Origin: Victivallaceae bacterium
GTDB lineage: Bacteria > Verrucomicrobiota > Lentisphaeria > Victivallales > Victivallaceae
DNA length: 12,471 nt
Assembly (NCBI GenBank): GCA_028717165.1
Contig: JAQUOK010000037.1
Location: 1-12,471 of the forward strand
Reading direction: 5' to 3'
The first letter of the stretch is position 1. Every line of letters begins with the position of its first letter. Of the stretch, positions 7,584-12,471 are shown piece after piece. Made by a program: the position numbers and the translations under genes. Below the pieces are notes generated by a model. The model was not told the origin of the DNA, did no database searches, and saw nothing but the letters and a program-made list of their open reading frames with translations.

Positions 7584-9530
7584 TTAGTCATGATGATCTT
7601 TATTGAAAACTTCAATATGAATTGTCATATGATTTTTCTTTATAGAAAAACGGCCGATTTTATATATTCCATTTCTATTTGGCGCCTCAATATTTTCCAG
7701 ACAGGTATTAACATCTGAATTCAGACATCTTACCTGATAAATAAAATCTTTAAAACTTACGTTAAATCCATTATTACTCACTTCTAATCCAGCAGTGTCT
7801 TTCCCATTGCTTGTTAATAAAGGGACTCGAAAATTAAGTGTGGTTCCATTATGTTGAGTTACGGCGACCTTAAGGCCTTCGCGGGAAATATCATATAATT
7901 CAGAAATGTGGTACGAATCATAATGGTAATCAATGATAAATTTAATACGATCCTGCTTTTCTTCCAAAATCTTAAATTTGGATTGAAGTTTATCCCCGTT
8001 CAAGTTTGCCAGCCATAGTTTATCCCAGCCAGGGCCGATCGAAATATTTTCGACTGCGGGCGGTACGCTTGTCAAATAACCCGGTTTAGCCGTTATCGGC
8101 GCTGACAAGGCAAGTTCCGAGGGACAGTTTGCAAGATGAATTCTGCCAAGCCCGGTGGCGTCATAATCGAAATCAGCATTGGTGTCAATTTCAATCTGGA
8201 TTCCACCATAGTTTGCGAATACTTTATGAAATTTTTCAGTTGTAATAAATATATATCCTCCGCATTCAGCCGGACATTTCCCTTCCTTGAGTTTATTGTT
8301 CGTGAGTAAAGCGGCAAACCCTAATTGGCCGGCAATCAGGAGAGAATACGCACCATAAAATCCATAATTTTTTTGACGTCCATGCTGAGTTTCCGGCGGA
8401 AATAGATTTTTTGTGAAATATATCGGCCTTGCGGTTAAATATTTTTCGATGGAGTTTATGGCAAGCGCCGCAGCGCGCTTGAAAGCACCGGCCATGGTCA
8501 AGTCACCTTTTCCGGCCCATCTACCGGCTTCAAATTCACAAATAAGCGCAAAGGTCGCTTCATTGAAATTTTGCTGGTTGCTACGTCCTCCGAATGGGCA
8601 TTCTCCGCTTGGAGACTGGTATAACAATTGAGATAAAGCTCCATGCTTTAGTACCTTGCTCAATTTTTCCTGGAATTTGCCTTTATACCCCGCCCAGAGC
8701 ACCAGAGTTAAATTCATCCTCGCAACCATATCATAGGTCATTGGCGAATGAGGATCATTATACATACCGTTCTCATCAAACAAGGTCAATTGTTGTTTAA
8801 TATATTTATTCATAAAATCCTTATTATTCGTCAATCCCAGTTTTTTCTTTATTGCCTCTCCGGCGAGTGCAAAAGTACAAAAATTATATAAATTCCCATT
8901 CGGACGATTAGTAAATGTGCTACTATAAGCCAATTCAGGATTATAATTGCTTAATAACTGTTTCCATTTTGTGGCAACAGTTGGAGTAACTTTGTCCTTC
9001 AATGCCATATATGCCATACACGCTTCTTTTACAATAAATTCGCCCCAATTAGTTTTTTTAAAAGATAGATCTTCAAGTGTCGGAGTCAGAGCTTTCGCGC
9101 CGGATTCAGCTAAGTCCAAACACCGCCCCTGTAACATAAGCAGTCCGAGCGCTCCAAGATATCTGGCGGTAAGAGTGTTGGTTTCTCGCTTCACATAAGG
9201 ATCAATGATCCTGCCGCTAATGGGATTCTGCCAACTTACAGCCTCACGAACAATAACTTCAGCTATGTCAAGGTAACGTGATGAAGCTGGCGGAATATTT
9301 TTCGCATTCAGGTAACTTTTGCCCTTTAAAGACTGCCTTACTTTTTTCTCAATACTTATCATTTTCTCTGACTTATTAATACTTATTATTTCATTTCTTT
9401 TTAGAATTTCTGGATTTGCAAATAAGTTAAAACTTCCAATAAATATCAACATAAAAATACAATCATCCAGTTTCTCCAAAAAACTTCCCAAAAACTTAGA
9501 AGTTTTTACCCAACAAATTATTTGTTTCAT
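7584..9530 (-). CDS. Exported alpha-toroid/beta protein, probable polysaccharide lyase-like enzyme
   Basis: This protein is 648 residues from the ATG at 9530. A TTG one codon upstream is also in frame, but the ATG overlaps the preceding gene's TGA by one base (TGATG) and is preferred; GGGGG lies just upstream. An N-terminal signal sequence has a long n-region and a hydrophobic stretch at about 24-39 (CIFMLIFIGSFNLFA) with possible cleavage after Ala39, so export is predicted. Residues 80-415 are helical and carry NDPHSPMTYDMVARMN (258-273), QSPSGECPFGGRSNQQNFNEAT (305-326) and GRWAGKGDL (336-344), as in uncharacterised toroid proteins of Lentisphaerota-type genomes. Residues 420-648 are beta-rich. 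The (alpha/alpha) toroid plus beta-sandwich plan is shared with several polysaccharide lyase families and heparinase II/III-like proteins, but I cannot fix a CAZy family. It is likely the operon's extracytoplasmic enzyme. Confidence 0.75.
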   Translation of the reverse strand: MKQIICWVKTSKFLGSFLEKLDDCIFMLIFIGSFNLFANPEILKRNEIISINKSEKMISIEKKVRQSLKGKSYLNAKNIPPASSRYLDIAEVIVREAVSWQNPISGRIIDPYVKRETNTLTARYLGALGLLMLQGRCLDLAESGAKALTPTLEDLSFKKTNWGEFIVKEACMAYMALKDKVTPTVATKWKQLLSNYNPELAYSSTFTNRPNGNLYNFCTFALAGEAIKKKLGLTNNKDFMNKYIKQQLTLFDENGMYNDPHSPMTYDMVARMNLTLVLWAGYKGKFQEKLSKVLKHGALSQLLYQSPSGECPFGGRSNQQNFNEATFALICEFEAGRWAGKGDLTMAGAFKRAAALAINSIEKYLTARPIYFTKNLFPPETQHGRQKNYGFYGAYSLLIAGQLGFAALLTNNKLKEGKCPAECGGYIFITTEKFHKVFANYGGIQIEIDTNADFDYDATGLGRIHLANCPSELALSAPITAKPGYLTSVPPAVENISIGPGWDKLWLANLNGDKLQSKFKILEEKQDRIKFIIDYHYDSYHISELYDISREGLKVAVTQHNGTTLNFRVPLLTSNGKDTAGLEVSNNGFNVSFKDFIYQVRCLNSDVNTCLENIEAPNRNGIYKIGRFSIKKNHMTIHIEVFNKDHHD

Positions 9531-10789
9531 CAACTTCCCCCAAAATATTTTTTATTTTGATATACGTTCAGAACTTTATTAATTGCTGTCGCCATATCTT
9601 CCATGTCCTGCTTAGAATAAAATTCGCTTATAGGAATTCTAATTGATGATGACAAAACCTCTTCCGCTGTCGGGCACAAACCCCGTCCATAATCGTATGT
9701 TCTGCTGGATATGATTTCGGCAGGCCAAATACCACCGGGGAAAAACGCTTTTTCCGCAAACATTTTTTCCATATAAATTGGTCTTGGTATATATCCTGTC
9801 ACCGCAGAAATTCCTTCTGCTTGCAACGCCTCTACCAAATCAGACAGAGAACAATTAATCTTTTCAGGTTTTACCCTGAACATATAAAACCAGAAAGAAC
9901 TTTGACTGTGTGGATGCACCTTGGGAACTACGATTGCCTGGTTGTGTTTTATTTTATCAGTCAGTAATTCAGCGTTTCTTCTTCGTGCAGTGGTAATCGC
10001 ATCAATTTTATCCAGTTGTGCGAACGCCACTGCGTATTGTAATTCGCTCAACCGGTAACACGGAGCTAAGTGATGCATTCGGCACCCGCGCTGGTGTCGA
10101 TCATAATATTTGTCAAGATAATTATGAATTTTATAATAAAGTTCTTCATCGTTGGTAATTGCGAAACCACCGTCTCCACAACTTATATGCTTTGACTCGT
10201 TAAGGGAAAAACAGCCGATATTTCCAATTGTTCCAACTTTTTTCCCTTTGTAGATACCGTTGTAAGCCTGGGCACAATCTTCTATTACAGGAATATTGTA
10301 CTGCTGGGCTAAGGCTATGATTTCGTCCATTTCGCACGGATTACCGGCGAGGTGAACTACAATGATTGCTTTGGTGCGATTCGTTATCCTCTTTCTTATA
10401 CTTTCGGCAGTAATATTGTAACTGTACGGATCGACATCAGCAAAAACCGGTATCAAGTTCTGGTAAAGGATACCGATGAGGGAACCAACATCGGTAATGG
10501 GAGAACTTATTACTTCATATCCAGGGGGGATTTCCAGGGCCGCGACTGCCGCGTGAATTACCGCTGATCCCGAAGAACCGCCCGCACAATATTGACACTT
10601 GAAATATTCTTTAACCTTTTCACAGAAGCTTTTAACCTTAAACTTACTCCAATAGCTAAGGCTTCCGTTACGGAAAACTTCCCTGATTTGTTCCATTTCT
10701 GTTTCCCCATAACGGGCTCCCCGGGTAAAAGGGGTATTTTTTACTTTAGGGCCGCCGTTAATGGCAAGACTTTTCAATGAAGCTTTCAT
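9530..10789 (-). CDS. DegT/DnrJ/EryC1/StrS family PLP-dependent aminotransferase (second copy)
   Basis: This 419-residue protein, predicted cytosolic, has the N-terminal SLAINGGPKV (7-16) also found in the first aminotransferase of the window. GGSSGSAVIHAAVAAL (70-85) lies in the cofactor phosphate region; ADVDPYSYNI (117-126) and VIEDCAQAYNG (168-178) supply the family landmarks with Asp171 and Gln174. SLNESKHISCGDGG (195-208) has Lys200 as Schiff-base lysine followed by the canonical GDGG. It is clearly diverged from the copy at 1885-3120, which has GQGG and a one-residue insertion in this loop, so the two probably act on different substrates or steps rather than being recent duplicates. 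Its ATG overlaps the upstream stop by four bases (ATGA), with AGGA nearby, and its TGA overlaps the downstream ATG by one base, so translation is likely coupled on both sides. Confidence 0.93.
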   Translation of the reverse strand: MKASLKSLAINGGPKVKNTPFTRGARYGETEMEQIREVFRNGSLSYWSKFKVKSFCEKVKEYFKCQYCAGGSSGSAVIHAAVAALEIPPGYEVISSPITDVGSLIGILYQNLIPVFADVDPYSYNITAESIRKRITNRTKAIIVVHLAGNPCEMDEIIALAQQYNIPVIEDCAQAYNGIYKGKKVGTIGNIGCFSLNESKHISCGDGGFAITNDEELYYKIHNYLDKYYDRHQRGCRMHHLAPCYRLSELQYAVAFAQLDKIDAITTARRRNAELLTDKIKHNQAIVVPKVHPHSQSSFWFYMFRVKPEKINCSLSDLVEALQAEGISAVTGYIPRPIYMEKMFAEKAFFPGGIWPAEIISSRTYDYGRGLCPTAEEVLSSSIRIPISEFYSKQDMEDMATAINKVLNVYQNKKYFGGS

Positions 10790-11523
10790 TTCAATATCCT
10801 TTTTATGTTTTCCGAAGCGATTGCATTAAAGATTCCTTCACTGACACCGGAATTTTTCAATTTCATCAAAGCTGCTTTGCTATACAGGAATGGGGTATGC
10901 GACCCGAATACAATTTGCTGATGCCCAAACTGTTCTTCTATTGTTCTTATCGTATTCATCGTTTCCGCGAAGGCAATATCAGCATTTACATTGGGTACAT
11001 CAGTTAAAAGTGTCTTGAGTTCTCCGAAATAACAATTCAGGCAGATAATTTTCAAATTTATGAATTGTCTGCCCAGCTTATTAATTTCTGTCACCGGAAC
11101 CGGTGGTATTTGACATAATTTATTATGTCCACGTTCATCTTCCTGCCTTACAACGACGATTAGAACCTTATTCTTATTTTCAAGCCACTTTGCTAATTCC
11201 GCGAATTCTATAGACAACACACTGTAGTCATGATAAGATGGATAAACCGCAAAGAACCTGATTTCGGATTCCAACAGATGTTTCCATTCCTGATTGCGGG
11301 GGCTGATTGTCGGTACAGGAATGAAATTGTCGTCAGTTTTAAAATTAATAGATAATTTTCGGTTGCAATGTTCCAAGTCAGGAGAAAAGGCGGCTTCCGC
11401 CGACCTTACTAAACCACCGTAAATTCCATTTTTCAGGAGGGATTTTTTCAGCTTTGCAACAGAGGCAAATCTTAACGGTTGAAAAGGCCAAACGCCCCAT
11501 GATATATTCACGTCAAAAATCAT
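10786..11523 (-). CDS. Divergent amidohydrolase-2-like TIM-barrel protein lacking the metal ligands
   Basis: This 245-residue protein has the general layout of the amidohydrolase-2 family: an N-terminal MIFDVNISWGVWPFQPL (1-17), a central beta/alpha region, and a C-terminal HQQIVFGSHTPF (201-212) matching the family's VVFGSDxPY strand. The metal-binding positions are changed. The DxHxH start reads DVNIS (Asn6, Ser8), the strand equivalent to the partner's MAH reads CLN (Asn163), and the terminal Asp is His209. It may therefore be metal-free, use another metal site, or serve as a non-catalytic partner. The DVN..G.WPF start recurs in uncharacterised proteins of PVC bacteria, as I recall, so this is probably an established subfamily rather than decay; the frame is intact. 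It overlaps both neighbours by ATGA. The gene just upstream is a barrel of almost identical length (246 residues) with all ligands intact. Confidence 0.75.
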   Translation of the reverse strand: MIFDVNISWGVWPFQPLRFASVAKLKKSLLKNGIYGGLVRSAEAAFSPDLEHCNRKLSINFKTDDNFIPVPTISPRNQEWKHLLESEIRFFAVYPSYHDYSVLSIEFAELAKWLENKNKVLIVVVRQEDERGHNKLCQIPPVPVTEINKLGRQFINLKIICLNCYFGELKTLLTDVPNVNADIAFAETMNTIRTIEEQFGHQQIVFGSHTPFLYSKAALMKLKNSGVSEGIFNAIASENIKRILK

Positions 11524-12260
11524 ATTTTTAATAATTCCTTTGCGTTAGCATAAAAAATCTTTTCTTTCTCTTCTTCATTTAAATCGGCTCCATATATTCT
11601 TCCTAACTGGCATGAGATATCTCTGTACGGCGCATCTGAACCGAATACAACCCTTGATGCCCCCAGTCTCTTTACCGCATATTCCACTAGGCTGGCAACA
11701 GGCTGTCCGCCGGAAGTATCAATATAAACATTAGGGTATTCTGCGACATCATCCACGCCAAGATATCCGCAGCCAGCTAAATGCGCCATAATTATTTTTA
11801 CGGTAGGAAACCGGCGCGCCAGGTATACTATATCAGAAGGAGTTGATTCGTCAGGACATTTATTTACCGTTTTGTACCAGCAATGATGCAGCAGAGGAAG
11901 ATTTAATTCGCTTAATTTTTTCATAATGGGATGAAGCCGTTTATCGCGGCAATTTACGGAAACTTCCAGCTTTACTCCCCTAAACCTATATTTGTTCACA
12001 CAGCGTTCCAGTTCAGCCAAGGTAAAATCAACGCCATTAGCCGGATTCAAAAAACAAAATCCATAACAGGTATCCGGGTATTTTTTCACAGTTTTTATGG
12101 TATCGTTATTTATCTCATGAACTTGTTCTTCTACAGGATAGTAACCAAATCTCAGTACATTTCCCAACAGGACTATCTTATCGACATTATTATATTTTGC
12201 AGTGCTAATAAGACTATCCGTTTCGGATAATGTATTATGTGTATGAATGTCAATTATCAT
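11520..12260 (-). CDS. Amidohydrolase-2 family metal-dependent hydrolase
   Basis: This 246-residue protein is a compact member of the amidohydrolase TIM-barrel superfamily. The expected metal ligands are all present: DIHTH (4-8, His6 and His8), LLHHCWY (123-129, His125 or His126), MAHLAG (158-163, His160) and FGSDAPY (206-212, Asp209). FRGVKLE (93-99) carries the conserved strand with Lys97. Family members hydrolyse lactones or amides or decarboxylate acids; with neighbouring sugar enzymes, a lactonase or a sugar-derivative hydrolase is plausible but not shown. No signal peptide is present. It is the first gene after the sigma70-like promoter at 12295-12323. The ATG at 12260 has AAGG about 11 bases upstream, a slightly long spacing. 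Its TGA overlaps the ATG of the divergent barrel protein by four bases, so the two may form a complex. Confidence 0.88.
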   Translation of the reverse strand: MIIDIHTHNTLSETDSLISTAKYNNVDKIVLLGNVLRFGYYPVEEQVHEINNDTIKTVKKYPDTCYGFCFLNPANGVDFTLAELERCVNKYRFRGVKLEVSVNCRDKRLHPIMKKLSELNLPLLHHCWYKTVNKCPDESTPSDIVYLARRFPTVKIIMAHLAGCGYLGVDDVAEYPNVYIDTSGGQPVASLVEYAVKRLGASRVVFGSDAPYRDISCQLGRIYGADLNEEEKEKIFYANAKELLKI

Positions 12261-12294
12261 ATAATTATCAACCTTTTTACTTATTGCTAATTAG

Positions 12295-12323
12295 ATTATA
12301 AATGTTCTCCTAAACAATATCAA
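12295..12323 (-). promoter_or_regulatory. Sigma70-type promoter of the minus-strand operon
   Basis: Reading on the minus strand, TTGATA (12323-12318) is followed after exactly 17 bases by TATAAT (12300-12295), a consensus -10. Transcription would start near 12288, leaving a leader of roughly 28 bases before the ATG at 12260. An 8-bp palindrome CTAATTAG (12287-12294) lies at the predicted start site. The promoter is well placed to drive all five downstream genes. Confidence 0.7.
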
Positions 12324-12351
12324 CAATTAATCGGGCAAATTATTTTACTTG

Positions 12352-12388
12352 AGAGTACCGAGTTCTTGACTGTCAAGAGTCGGTCTCT
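12352..12388. repeat. 37-bp imperfect inverted repeat spanning the stop codon of the upstream gene
   Basis: The core TCTTGAC (12364-12370) and GTCAAGA (12372-12378) are exact complements around a single T. The stem extends through ACCGA (12357-12361)/TCGGT (12380-12384) and AGAG (12352-12355)/CTCT (12385-12388), with small bulges: 16 pairs in total. The TGA of the truncated minus-strand frame lies inside it. It could be the 3' hairpin of that gene, although no T-run follows, or an operator upstream of the promoter at 12295-12323; the odd-symmetric core TCTTGAC-T-GTCAAGA looks like a regulator site. Confidence 0.55.
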
Positions 12389-12471
12389 TTGTCTTTTAAT
12401 TTAGCATATTCGATAGACTTGTCAATTAATACACTACACAACTCCTTGAATTTTTTGTAATTTTCCGTTTC
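12373..12471 (-). CDS. C-terminal end of an unidentified gene cut by the right edge
   Basis: On the minus strand one frame is open from the window edge for 32 residues and ends with TGA at 12375-12373; the other two minus-strand frames hit stops within about 15 codons. The residues are charged and helix-like (KKFKEL, LIDKSIEYAKLKDKE), reading like the C-terminal helix of a soluble protein. I do not recognise the family. A regulator is one possibility given its position just before the operon promoter, but nothing in the sequence shows that. Confidence 0.5.
   Translation of the reverse strand, partial: ETENYKKFKELCSVLIDKSIEYAKLKDKETDS

Noticed and set aside
12371..12376. TTGACA, a perfect -35 element on the minus strand inside the right-hand dyad.
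   Set aside because: No acceptable -10 hexamer lies 16 to 18 bases downstream; the TTGATA/TATAAT pair closer to the operon is far better.
1..12471. CRISPR array, tRNA, rRNA, toxin-antitoxin or phage defence genes.
   Set aside because: No regularly spaced repeats, cloverleaf-like sequences or relevant protein motifs were seen on either strand.

Overview
The window is about 12.5 kb of densely packed bacterial DNA. It carries eight complete genes of recognisable families, two genes cut by the window edges, and one long intergenic region. The gene families are Gfo/Idh/MocA oxidoreductase, two DegT/DnrJ/EryC1/StrS aminotransferases, two neutral-ceramidase-type hydrolases, two amidohydrolase-2 type TIM barrels, a transglutaminase-like cysteine enzyme, and two large alpha-helical/beta proteins resembling polysaccharide lyases. 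This mixture, with AT-leaning composition and AAGGA-type ribosome binding sites, is what I associate with Lentisphaerota (Victivallales-like) and related PVC-superphylum bacteria that degrade host or plant glycans. The taxonomic call is an inference from gene content only; no rRNA or marker gene is present.

Layout. The left half (1-5794) reads on the plus strand. It holds the 3' end of a ceramidase-like gene, a Gfo/Idh/MocA dehydrogenase overlapping it by one base, a 476-bp gap rich in inverted repeats, a DegT aminotransferase, a transglutaminase-like protein, and a complete ceramidase-like gene. The right half (5845-12471) reads on the minus strand and converges on the left half. In transcription order it holds the tail of an unidentified gene, a good sigma70-type promoter, an amidohydrolase with all its metal ligands, a related barrel that has lost them, a second DegT aminotransferase, an exported lyase-like protein and a cytosolic lyase-like protein. 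The first four genes after that promoter overlap by 1 to 4 bases (ATGA, ATGA, TGATG), so they look translationally coupled.

How the genes might work together (inference). The exported lyase-like protein would attack a polysaccharide outside the cytoplasm and the cytosolic one would process the oligomers. The dehydrogenase plus two aminotransferases carrying the N-terminal LAINGG signature fit interconversion of keto and amino groups on a sugar or cyclitol. The ceramidase-like proteins could cleave an amide on such a compound, and the amidohydrolases could open a lactone or act on a ring or carboxylate. No transporter, sulfatase, classical glycoside hydrolase or identifiable regulator is visible, so the substrate cannot be named. 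I see no CRISPR array, tRNA, rRNA, insertion sequence or phage gene.
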